Part shown: positions 9,101 to 15,487 of the stretch, piece after piece
How positions within the stretch are numbered: position 1 is the stretch's first letter
Layout: the number at the start of each line of letters is the position of its first letter
Assembly (NCBI GenBank): GCA_903851135.1
Contig: CAINNK010000035.1
Coordinates: 1 to 49,361, forward strand
Direction of reading: 5' to 3'
Source: an uncultured bacterium
GTDB lineage: Bacteria; Patescibacteriota; Minisyncoccia; Moranbacterales; GWC2-37-73
Length of the DNA: 49,361 nucleotides
Notes under the pieces: model-generated
Database searches by the model: none
The model's input: the letters and a program-made list of their open reading frames with translations, nothing else
Told to the model about the DNA's origin: nothing
Translations under genes and position numbers: made by a program

Positions 9101-9727
9101 TTAGAGTACTTCCGCCTTTGAAAATGGCCACGCTCTAATTAATACTTTTCCAACAACATCATATTTCGGCAATGGTCCCCAAACTCTAGAATCAGAGCTA
9201 TTAGCTCGATTGTCACCGAGCACAAAATATTGATCTTGACTCAAAGTAATCTCCGTAGTTCCACCAGTGGAAAGTCCCTTAGGCAAATAGGCATTTTCAT
9301 CCAAGATTACCCCATCTGGATTTTCTTTGTTGAAAATTCGCACCTTGCCATCTGCAACCTTAACCTGTTCGCCAGGAAGTCCAATCACTCTTTTGATGAA
9401 ATATTGCTGCGGATTTCTAGGATAACGGAAAACTACAACTTCTCCCCGCTTCAAGTCCCTCACCTCACCAACCGTAAACAGATGTTTACCAACAACGTCA
9501 ATACTTGTTTCTTTGTAGCCAAGCTCATTAACCACCAGATAGTCACCGTTTTTAAAATTAGGTTCCATGCTGGCGCCTTGCACAAAAAACGGTTGAAAAA
9601 GAAAAACTCTAATCGGCAAAATAATGACCAGCGCCCAAAAGAAAACTTTCACAATCTCCAGAAGAAAACTTCCAACGCCATAGTAAACTTCTTCATTTTC
9701 CCCTGAATTATTTTTTAATTTCTCCAT
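9101..9727 (-). CDS. lepB: Signal peptidase I
   Basis: Membrane-bound serine protease that removes signal peptides from exported proteins. One N-terminal membrane segment (~residues 20-45) precedes the catalytic serine box QGASMEPNFKNGDYLVV. The lysine box is YFIKRVIGLPGEQV, and the box LGDNRANSSDSRVWGPL closes the active site. All catalytic residues (Ser-Lys dyad) are present. At 208 residues it is typical of the Gram-positive-like form. It lies just upstream of hisS on the same strand, separated by an iterated-word repeat. Confidence 0.97.
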   Translation of the reverse strand: MEKLKNNSGENEEVYYGVGSFLLEIVKVFFWALVIILPIRVFLFQPFFVQGASMEPNFKNGDYLVVNELGYKETSIDVVGKHLFTVGEVRDLKRGEVVVFRYPRNPQQYFIKRVIGLPGEQVKVADGKVRIFNKENPDGVILDENAYLPKGLSTGGTTEITLSQDQYFVLGDNRANSSDSRVWGPLPKYDVVGKVLIRAWPFSKAEVL

Positions 9728-9871
9728 GATTTTACAAAATATATATTACTCAGTTAAGACACTTATTCCTAATCCTAAAGTACAGCCATCATACCACGTA
9801 TCCGGGCTAAATGCAAGGGTTTCTTTTTGGCTAAATCGAGCCAAAAGATTGACTTTCTAAAAATCGGGAAT

Positions 9872-9900
9872 TTGACACATTTTTCAAAATATGCCAAACT
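9872..9900 (+). promoter_or_regulatory. Putative promoter for small ORFs at 10.0-10.5 kb
   Basis: TTGACA (9872-9877), 17-bp spacer ending AAAATATGC, then CAAACT (weak -10 with an upstream TG). Spacer and TGC end resemble the promoters at 43945 and 44735. A hairpin (GGCT-aaatcg-AGCC) lies just upstream near 9830-9845. Confidence 0.45.
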
Positions 9901-10011
9901 ATTGAATCTTTTTATTAACGATAAACAAGATAAAAAATCAGGTCTTTTAAAATCGAATTTTTGCGTTTTTATTTTTTCGAAAAAATTCCAACAACCCTAA
10001 AAGCAACCGCG

Positions 10012-10242
10012 ATGACAACTGCAACAAAAAAACAACCCAATACTATGTCTTCAATTGAAGCTCAAGAGGCTTTTGAGAAAGGCAAGCCAGTGATGAATTC
10101 TCTTGGTGAAATTTACACACTAAGCCTGGAATCCAACTCAACTTCATTGAGTTTTCAAGATACACCAAAAGACCTTCGCGTCATTCTCGAAAAGCCAAAC
10201 TTTAATCTTCATCCAAGTGGCTGGGTCATTGTTGAGGATTAA
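10012..10242 (+). CDS. Hypothetical small protein, 76 aa
   Basis: Not recognised. The frame starts at an ATG at 10012 (MTTATKKQ); upstream in-frame TTG at 9961 and a further ATG at 10045 (MSSIEAQEAF) are alternatives, and none has a good ribosome site. The product is soluble, with no signal or membrane segment, and ends in HPSGWVIVED. It sits behind a promoter-like TTGACA box and is followed closely by another small ORF, with a single terminator after both, so the two may form a short operon. It could be non-coding, although the even codon use argues for a gene. Confidence 0.5.
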   Translation: MTTATKKQPNTMSSIEAQEAFEKGKPVMNSLGEIYTLSLESNSTSLSFQDTPKDLRVILEKPNFNLHPSGWVIVED

Positions 10243-10323
10243 AAGTTTTTTTGAAAAAATTTCATCAATCAAACTCGTCACTCAGATGAATTTCACTGCG
10301 TGATTATAAAACAAGGAAACAAT

Positions 10324-10515
10324 ATGTCTTATTATCTTGGACAGCTTACGGGATTCTTAGAATTACTTGTAAAACATGGGGAAATTGAAGAGCGCGAGCT
10401 TATGAATCTTCCAATAAAACTCATCAGCAAGGAAAATAAAGAAGAAATTAATCTTTCAGTTCTCACTGTTGCGATTAATAAAGAAAAGAAAAGTTTTGAA
10501 ATCATCGTTAAGTAG
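10324..10515 (+). CDS. Hypothetical small protein, 63 aa
   Basis: Not recognised. ATG at 10324 is preceded by an AAGGA ribosome site at a good distance, which fixes the start better than an upstream in-frame alternative. The product MSYYLGQLTGFLELLVKHGE continues with a charged middle and a beta-like end (LTVAINKEKKSFEIIVK). No membrane segment or cysteine. A strong terminator follows 15 bp after the stop. It is a stand-alone or two-gene unit between lepB and the LCP gene. Confidence 0.65.
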   Translation: MSYYLGQLTGFLELLVKHGEIEERELMNLPIKLISKENKEEINLSVLTVAINKEKKSFEIIVK

Positions 10516-10530
10516 CAACTCAATTCCCGA

Positions 10531-10579
10531 AAGGCACCAACTAAGCTTTAAGCCTAGTTGCGCTGCCTTTCTTTTTTTT
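10531..10579 (+). terminator. Rho-independent terminator
   Basis: AAGGC-acc-AACTA pairs with TAGTT-gcgct-GCCTT, followed by a long T run (TTTCTTTTTTTTG). It closes the small-ORF unit. Confidence 0.75.
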
Positions 10580-10631
10580 GTCTCAAAAAACATCACTTCA
10601 TACATGATACAAAATACTATATACTACTCTC

Positions 10632-12239
10632 ATGGACAGTTTACGCAAAAAAAATACTATTGAAACCAAAAATAACTTGCCGGAAAGGCTAGCTTTTTCT
10701 GAGTCAAAAAAACCCAAACCAGAAGCGCTTTTCATCTCACGTCAAGAATCTCAAGAGCTGGATGCAAAATATGAAAAGAAATTCAATCGAGGAGAAAAGA
10801 TTAAAAAAATTTCCCTGGCTGTTTTTATTTTTCTGTTTTTAGCCTTAGTTTCATATTTGAGTTATTTTGTTTGGAAGACAATCTCAGTAGCCAACAAGAT
10901 GGGTAGCTTGCAAAATACGCGACCATCGACTTTGTCTCAAGATGTGCGTGCCATTATCTCACCCATAATTCCAGCCGTCGCAAAACCTCTCAAAGGAGAA
11001 GCTGAAGGACGCATTAATATTTTGCTCCTTGGAGCTGCTGGCGAAAAAAATGCCGGCCGAGATTTGACTGACACGGTCATGGTCATGAGCGTGGACACTA
11101 AAAACAAAAAAGTTGCCCTACTATCTCTCCCTCGTGATCTTTATGTCAACATTCCCGAGACTCAAACTTTCACCAAAATCAATAGTGTTTACAAAATAGG
11201 CCTGAGTCAAAAACTTGGACCAGCCCTGATTAAAAAAACCGTAGAAAATATAACCGGAATCACAATCAATTATTATTTGATTGTAAATTTTGATGGTTTT
11301 GTGAAAATCATCGACAATATTGGTGGTATTAACATCATTTCACCGCGTGATTTTTATGATGCCAGTTATCCCGGGCCAAATTATAGCTATGAGACTTTCT
11401 CGCTCAGCAAAGGTTTTCATGCCCTTGATGGCAAAGTGGCCTTACAATATGTCCGCGAACGACACAGCGATCCTGAAGGCGATTTTGGTCGAGCCAAACG
11501 CCAACAGCAAGTCATTCAAGCTGTCAAAAGTAAGTTGTTTTCCATGGAAACTTTTTTTAATGCTAGCAAGCTCAACGACGTTCTAGACACCCTTGGCAAC
11601 AACATTCAAACTGACATCCCGCTGGAAGACCTTGGAAGCTTTGTCAATTTAAGCAAAAATGTGGACACGCAAAATATCAACAACGTCGTGGCAGATGCCT
11701 GGAAACCAGATAGTTTACTCAAAGTTTCCCATGTGAATGTTGGCGATGTTGCAGCTTTCATCTTGGTCCCACGAGTTGGAAACTATAGCGAGATTCAAGA
11801 CCTGGCGCAAAACATTTTCAATCAAGCCGAACTGAAAAAACGCCAACAAGCCATTGCCGACGAAAAAGCCAACATCGAGATCATCAATCGAAGTAGCGAC
11901 AACCAACTGGGCAGCAAAGTCAGAAAATTACTCACTGAAAATCTTGGCTTGAAAAATGTGCGGGTTGTGCAAGAAACAAATTCAGATGCCTTTTTCAGCA
12001 AAACAATTGTTACTGACAATTCCAAAGGCCTGAAAATTTTCACCACCGATGAACTCCTAAAAAAACTGCCAGCGATTCTTTCAACTCAAAACAATTCCAC
12101 AACAAATTCCAAGGCTGATCTAGTGATTACACTAGGTGAAGATTTGGTAAATTCCTACAAATTTGAAACAGATTCAATTGAGGATTATAATAAAGCACAG
12201 GACAGTCAGGCGAATTTTGATTTCACTAAAGAAAACTAA
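10632..12239 (+). CDS. LytR-CpsA-Psr (LCP) family cell-wall ligase
   Basis: LCP proteins transfer undecaprenyl-linked glycopolymers to peptidoglycan at the outer face of the membrane. Residues ~1-55 are cytoplasmic and charged; one membrane segment follows (ISLAVFIFLFLALVSYLSYF). The LCP domain (~130-300) shows ILLLGAAG, GRDLTDTVMVMSVD, VALLSLPRDLYV, INSVYKIG, DGFVKIIDNIGGI and the arginine-rich LQYVRERHSDPEGDFGRAKR, with the Asp and Arg residues that bind the polyprenyl phosphate. A C-terminal LytR_C-type domain (~415-510, from NIEIINRSSDNQLGSKV) is present. Length 535. Downstream pth is separated by a structured repeat, so probably monocistronic. Confidence 0.93.
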   Translation: MDSLRKKNTIETKNNLPERLAFSESKKPKPEALFISRQESQELDAKYEKKFNRGEKIKKISLAVFIFLFLALVSYLSYFVWKTISVANKMGSLQNTRPSTLSQDVRAIISPIIPAVAKPLKGEAEGRINILLLGAAGEKNAGRDLTDTVMVMSVDTKNKKVALLSLPRDLYVNIPETQTFTKINSVYKIGLSQKLGPALIKKTVENITGITINYYLIVNFDGFVKIIDNIGGINIISPRDFYDASYPGPNYSYETFSLSKGFHALDGKVALQYVRERHSDPEGDFGRAKRQQQVIQAVKSKLFSMETFFNASKLNDVLDTLGNNIQTDIPLEDLGSFVNLSKNVDTQNINNVVADAWKPDSLLKVSHVNVGDVAAFILVPRVGNYSEIQDLAQNIFNQAELKKRQQAIADEKANIEIINRSSDNQLGSKVRKLLTENLGLKNVRVVQETNSDAFFSKTIVTDNSKGLKIFTTDELLKKLPAILSTQNNSTTNSKADLVITLGEDLVNSYKFETDSIEDYNKAQDSQANFDFTKEN

Positions 12240-12255
12240 TACACCAAAAGCGAAC

Positions 12256-12411
12256 AGAAATTTTTGAAAGATATTTTTTCAAATAACCTCGCCGCTCTTT
12301 CTTTTCTAGCTAAAATTTTCCCTCAATCGACGGCAACCAATGGAAAATTTTAGAAAAAAGAAAGGCTTGCTCAAGCAAAATATTCTCAAAAATATCATCC
12401 AAAAAATTTCT
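12256..12411. repeat. Structured repeat A, copy 1 (inverted relative to copy 2)
   Basis: About 156 bp forming one long imperfect hairpin: outer arms AGAAATTTTT / AAAAAATTTCT and inner arms CTAAAATTTTCC / GGAAAATTTTAG. The reverse complement closely matches 32341-32482, with a shared core of GCCTTTCTTTTTTCTAAAAT and AGAAAGAGCGG. It sits between the LCP gene and pth. Confidence 0.75.
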
Positions 12412-12446
12412 AGTCCAAATTTTTTATCCTTAACCTTTTCACAATT

Positions 12447-12977
12447 ATGAAATTAATTATCGCTCTTGGAAATCCTGGCCAGCAATATGAAAACACCAGG
12501 CACAATGCGGGCTTCATCATCGCAGACGAACTGCAAAAAAGTTTGGGCTTTTCGGAATTTGAAAAAAATTCCAAGTTCGAAGCATTGGTTTGTGAGAAAA
12601 ATTTGAATGGCGAAAAAATTCTATTGGCCAAACCACAAAGCTTCATGAACAAAAGTGGACAAGTTGTCAAAAAAATGTTGGACTTTTTCAAAATTCCCAA
12701 AGAAAATTTAACAGTTTTGCATGATGATTTAGACATTAAACTTGGCAGTTTCAAAATTTCCACTGATTCTTCCGCCGCCGGACACAATGGCGTTCAATCA
12801 ATCATTGACGATCTCGACAGCCAACAATTCAAAAGAATCCGAATTGGGATTGAAGGAGCCGAAAAGAAAAAAGACCGTATTATCCCTGGTGAGGTTTTTG
12901 TGCTGCAAGACTTTTCAGCGGAAGAATTGGGGGTTATTAAGAAGCTGGGAGAAGAAATTTCAAGAGAAATCCTCTAA
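12447..12977 (+). CDS. pth: Peptidyl-tRNA hydrolase
   Basis: Releases peptides from prematurely dissociated peptidyl-tRNA. The opening MKLIIALGNPGQQYENTRHN carries the conserved Asn and the catalytic His. Further signatures are LLAKPQSFMNKSGQ, LHDDLDIKLG (the Asp) and AAGHNGVQSI (the second Asn), ending in IRIGIEG. The length of 176 is close to the usual ~190. The stop codon directly abuts the left inverted repeat of the GIY-YIG element. Confidence 0.97.
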   Translation: MKLIIALGNPGQQYENTRHNAGFIIADELQKSLGFSEFEKNSKFEALVCEKNLNGEKILLAKPQSFMNKSGQVVKKMLDFFKIPKENLTVLHDDLDIKLGSFKISTDSSAAGHNGVQSIIDDLDSQQFKRIRIGIEGAEKKKDRIIPGEVFVLQDFSAEELGVIKKLGEEISREIL

Positions 12978-13006
12978 CTGTCATTCCCGTGAAAACGGGA
13001 ATCCAG
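12978..13006. repeat. Left palindrome of GIY-YIG unit
   Basis: TCATTCCCGT-gaaa-ACGGGAATCCAG forms a hairpin (ATTCCCGT/ACGGGAAT). It could also act as a weak terminator stem for pth. Confidence 0.8.
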
Positions 13007-13030
13007 GTTACGTATTTTAAAAAGAGCACT

Positions 13031-13348
13031 ATGTTTCAAGGAAAAACTTACTCTGTATATATTTTAGCAAGTCACAGGAATGGAACGCTTTATATTGGAG
13101 TTACAAATAATTTAATCAAGAGGGCCTGGGAACACAAAAATAAATTAGTTAAGAGTTTTACTGAAAAGTATAATGTGGATAAATTAGTTTATTATGAAAC
13201 CACAAACAATATTAATGCTGCGTTGTTAAGAGAGAAGCAATTAAAAAAATGGAACAGACAGTGGAAATTAGAACTAATCGAAAAAGAAAATCCAGACTGG
13301 ATAGACTTATCAACTGAATATTATAAAAATAAAAGTGAGATTGAGTAG
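13031..13348 (+). CDS. GIY-YIG nuclease (UPF0213-like), 105 aa
   Basis: Single-domain GIY-YIG endonuclease-like protein. The motif is split as YSVYIL...GTLYIGVTNN, followed by LIKRAWEHK with the catalytic Arg and, later, the conserved Glu and Asn-like positions in LREKQLKKWNRQWKLELIE. The start is the ATG at 13031 (MFQGKTYSVYIL). The family is common in many genomes as stand-alone genes; substrate and role are not established. Here it is flanked by inverted palindromic repeats, which suggests the gene moves with, or is maintained by, these repeats. Confidence 0.9.
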   Translation: MFQGKTYSVYILASHRNGTLYIGVTNNLIKRAWEHKNKLVKSFTEKYNVDKLVYYETTNNINAALLREKQLKKWNRQWKLELIEKENPDWIDLSTEYYKNKSEIE

Positions 13349-13350
13349 GG

Positions 13351-13381
13351 CTGGATTCCCAATCAAGTTGGGAATGACAAG
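13351..13381. repeat. Right palindrome of GIY-YIG unit
   Basis: CTGGATTCCCAATCAAGTTG followed by GGAATGACAAG. Inverted relative to 12978-13006, with ATTCCCAA/TTGGGAAT stems. Confidence 0.8.
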
Positions 13382-13414
13382 TTTTTTGAAAAAGTTTTGT
13401 AATTTCGTAAGCCC

Positions 13415-13458
13415 AGAAGAAGAAGAAGAAGAAGAAGAAGAAGAAGAAGAAGAAGAAA
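13415..13458. repeat. (AGA)n microsatellite, about 14.7 units
   Basis: 44 bp of uninterrupted AGA/GAA. It lies between the GIY-YIG unit and the terminator of the neighbouring cassette gene, outside any credible coding frame. Confidence 0.95.
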
Positions 13459-13468
13459 ATGAGCGGAT

Positions 13469-13502
13469 AAAAAAACCACATCCTAATGTTGAACGGATGT
13501 GG
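13469..13502 (-). terminator. Terminator of cassette gene 1
   Basis: On the minus strand the stem CCACATCC / GGATGTGG is followed by a run of seven T. Its sequence resembles the terminator at 36485-36522 (CTACATCC / GGATGTAG). Confidence 0.8.
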
Positions 13503-13522
13503 CAAATAGATAAATATGTTTT

Positions 13523-13804
13523 TTATCCATTTAATTTCATTAGGACAATTCTACTAAGGATTTCTTTCGGAAGCATGAGGATATGTTTTCGAATAATTTC
13601 CTTGCGGACTTCGCGTGTAGAATTAGTCGCAAATTCCAGGAGGTTGACAGCCCATTCTTTTTTGTCTGAACAGCTGAACGCCAACGATATTCTACCACTG
13701 GGAAGACCTTTAAAATATTCATACCCATCCCAGGTAGACCAGCCACCGTGGAATAATGGATAAATGTTTTTTACCCAAATTTTTTTAATGAAATAATATT
13801 TCAT
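13523..13804 (-). CDS. Cassette-borne small protein, family X, copy 1 (93 aa)
   Basis: Unrecognised. It is a clear paralogue of the 97-residue protein at 36169-36462: both contain KIWVKxIYPLFHxGWSTWDG, then YEYFKxLP, and end with LPKEILSRI-like segments. The middle is divergent. There is no signal peptide; residues 5-20 are aromatic and basic. An AGGAG ribosome site (TCAGGAGAAATTCC) precedes the ATG at 13804. It has its own consensus promoter, a leader of about 100 nt and its own terminator. Function unknown. Confidence 0.8.
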   Translation of the reverse strand: MKYYFIKKIWVKNIYPLFHGGWSTWDGYEYFKGLPSGRISLAFSCSDKKEWAVNLLEFATNSTREVRKEIIRKHILMLPKEILSRIVLMKLNG

Positions 13805-13902
13805 TGGAATTTCTCCTGATTTTTTTGTTAAGATAGTTGTTAAGATAGAATGAAATTAATTTATTAAAACTGCTGAAATCTATAAACTTTTACTGATTTT
13901 TA

Positions 13903-13931
13903 ATTATACTCCCAAATCCCCATTTTGTCAA
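13903..13931 (-). promoter_or_regulatory. Consensus sigma-70 promoter of cassette 1
   Basis: Minus strand TTGACA (13926-13931), 17-bp spacer AAATGGGGATTTGGGAG, TATAAT (13903-13908). Spacer differs from that at 36052 by one base. Confidence 0.9.
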
Positions 13932-13971
13932 GCACCCACCCGAAATGGAATATCGTGGCGGGCAGGCTATT

Positions 13972-14020
13972 GAAATTCTTACTCTGTTTATGGCTCAAGA
14001 AAGCCACAGATAGAGGAAGG
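13972..14020 (-). repeat. Conserved upstream hairpin of cassette 1
   Basis: On the minus strand CTCTATCTGTGGC...GCCATAAACAGAG, which forms a 13-position imperfect stem. It matches the upstream blocks at 35996-36050 and 39813-39870. Between it and the promoter lies about 40 bp containing GCCTGCCCGCC. Confidence 0.75.
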
Positions 14021-14049
14021 GATTCGAAAAAAATTGTCACAATAAAAAA

Positions 14050-14185
14050 ATATGTCATGCTGAACTTGCCTGTCCGCCTTTGGAGGGTTTCAGCATCTTG
14101 GTTACGGGTAGTGTTGTAAAACAAAGAAAGTAGATTCTGAAACACGACAGCCGTGCGGCATCGCTATGAAGTTCGCAGTAACAAG
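14050..14185. repeat. Degenerate dispersed repeats
   Basis: Fragments of widespread bacterial repeats: TGTCATGCTGAAC...GTTTCAGCATC (about 14053-14098) with a GC-rich insert GCCTGTCCGCC, and later GCATCGC...GCAGTAAC. No ORF. Together with 13805-14049 this fills a 465-bp gene-free stretch. Confidence 0.5.
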
Positions 14186-14190
14186 CTCCC

Positions 14191-14228
14191 ATTTGTAGAT
14201 TTGTAGCAGATTTGTATATTTGTGGGTT
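14191..14228. repeat. Iterated word array (ATTTGTAG type), left of dprA
   Basis: Four copies of ATTTGTAG/ATTTGTAT in tandem. The complementary array CACAAATCTACAAAT starts at 15385 just after dprA, so dprA is bracketed by complementary words. Confidence 0.7.
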
Positions 14229-14269
14229 CACCTAATAAGCTAAAGCCTAAAAAGCTAATAACCTATTTT

Positions 14270-15349
14270 ATGAAGTATCTCAATGCCCTTCTCACCATCG
14301 ACGGAGTGGGCAATCAAAAAATTTCACTGCTGCTTAATCATTTCGAAACTGCCAAGCAAGCTTGGGAGGCTGATGCGGCAGAACTAGTCAAGGCTGGCCT
14401 TTTGGAAAGATTGGCCAATTTAATTGTGGAAAAAAGAAAATCAATTAACCCGGATGAACTCTGGGAAAAAATAAGCAAAGAAAATATTAAACTCATCACA
14501 ATCCAAGACGAAGACTATCCCGAATTACTGAAACAAATTCCTGCCCCTCCCTACCTGCTATATGCCAAGGGAAATTTAAATTGCCTCAAAATGCCAATGA
14601 TTTCCATTGTGGGATCGCGAAAATTCACGCCCTACGGTCAGCAAATGACCACCAATTTTGCCAAGCAACTTTGCCAAGCTGGTTTTTGCATCGTCAGCGG
14701 TCTGGCGCTTGGCATTGATGCTATTGCTCATCGTGGTGCGCTTGACGGCGATGGCAAGACTATCGCCGTCTTGGGCAATAGTTTGGATGATATCAACATC
14801 TATCCGCGCAATAATTTCGCTTTGGCTCAAGAAATTATCGCCAAAGGCGGACTGCTGCTGAGCGAATTTCCCGTGCCGACCCATGCCAATGTGGGAACTT
14901 TTCCCATGCGTAATCGCATTGTAGCTGGACTTTCCTATGGCACACTCGTAACCGAAGCAGCGCAGGAAAGCGGAAGCCTTATTACAGCTAATTTTGCCGT
15001 GGAGTTTAACCGTGAAATTTTTGCCGTGCCAGGAAATATTTCTTCGCTTCAATCAGAGGGCACCAATAATTTAATCAAAAAAGGTGCCAAAATGACAACT
15101 AGTATCAGTGATGTTTTGGAAGAAATCCGATTTCAAACGCAACCCCAGCAAATTCTAGCAACAACCTTAATTGAGCTTAATAATGAAGAGGAAAAAGTTA
15201 TGCACATACTATCAACTGAGCCGACTCACATTGACATAATACGTAAACTGACTAAACTGGAAACATCGACCATCTCTGGAATTTTAGTGGTGCTCGAGAT
15301 AAAAGGGGCTATAAAGAACATCGGAGGGCAAAATTATATCAGGCTATAA
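14270..15349 (+). CDS. dprA: DNA-processing protein DprA
   Basis: Loads RecA on incoming single-stranded DNA during natural transformation. The Rossmann-like core carries ISIVGSRKFTPYGQQ, FCIVSGLALGIDAIAHRGAL, TIAVLGNSLD, LLSEFPVPTHA, FPMRNRIVAGLS and TLVTEAAQESGSLITANFA, all standard blocks. An N-terminal helix-hairpin-helix-like part (TIDGVGNQKISLLL) and a C-terminal winged-helix segment (HILSTEPTHIDIIRKLTKLE) frame it. I start at the ATG at 14270; an upstream GTG at 14222 lies within the word repeat and is unlikely. Its presence hints at DNA uptake, common in this radiation. Confidence 0.96.
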   Translation: MKYLNALLTIDGVGNQKISLLLNHFETAKQAWEADAAELVKAGLLERLANLIVEKRKSINPDELWEKISKENIKLITIQDEDYPELLKQIPAPPYLLYAKGNLNCLKMPMISIVGSRKFTPYGQQMTTNFAKQLCQAGFCIVSGLALGIDAIAHRGALDGDGKTIAVLGNSLDDINIYPRNNFALAQEIIAKGGLLLSEFPVPTHANVGTFPMRNRIVAGLSYGTLVTEAAQESGSLITANFAVEFNREIFAVPGNISSLQSEGTNNLIKKGAKMTTSISDVLEEIRFQTQPQQILATTLIELNNEEEKVMHILSTEPTHIDIIRKLTKLETSTISGILVVLEIKGAIKNIGGQNYIRL

Positions 15350-15382
15350 GGTTTGTAAAGTTAAAAGTTATAAAGTTCATAA

Positions 15383-15473
15383 AGCACCCACAAATCTACA
15401 AATTGGCTACAAATCTACAAATCCTTTTGAATTTATTTGTATATTTGTAGTTGATTTGTACATTCGTAGGGAA
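15383..15473. repeat. Iterated word palindrome between dprA and topA
   Basis: CACAAATCTACAAATTGGCT plus a second copy, then ATTTGTATATTTGTAGTTG and ATTTGTACATTCGTAGG. The halves are complementary, giving a long imperfect hairpin. The same words occur at 14191, 39597 and 42403. Confidence 0.75.
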
Positions 15474-15487
15474 TAAATAAAATTCAA

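Larger units (their letters stand above)
12978..13381 (+). mobile_element. Putative GIY-YIG cassette bracketed by inverted palindromes
   Basis: Left end 12978-13006 (CTGTCATTCCCGTGAAAACG...) and right end 13351-13381 (complement begins CTTGTCATTCCCAACTTG) are inverted copies of the widespread TGTCATTCCC...GGGAATCCAG palindrome. The ends lie directly at the pth stop and 2 bp after the nuclease stop. The whole unit is 404 bp with only the nuclease as cargo. Mobility is inferred from this layout. Confidence 0.6.

Noticed and set aside
12978-13381. Insertion sequence with transposase
   Set aside because: The only ORF is a GIY-YIG nuclease; no DDE, HUH or serine/tyrosine recombinase motif and no visible target-site duplication.
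13335-13763. 142-codon frame with a poly-Glu tract, and a minus-strand poly-Phe frame at 13212-13505
   Set aside because: Both arise from the AGA microsatellite. They overlap the GIY-YIG gene end, a terminator and the better supported family X gene.
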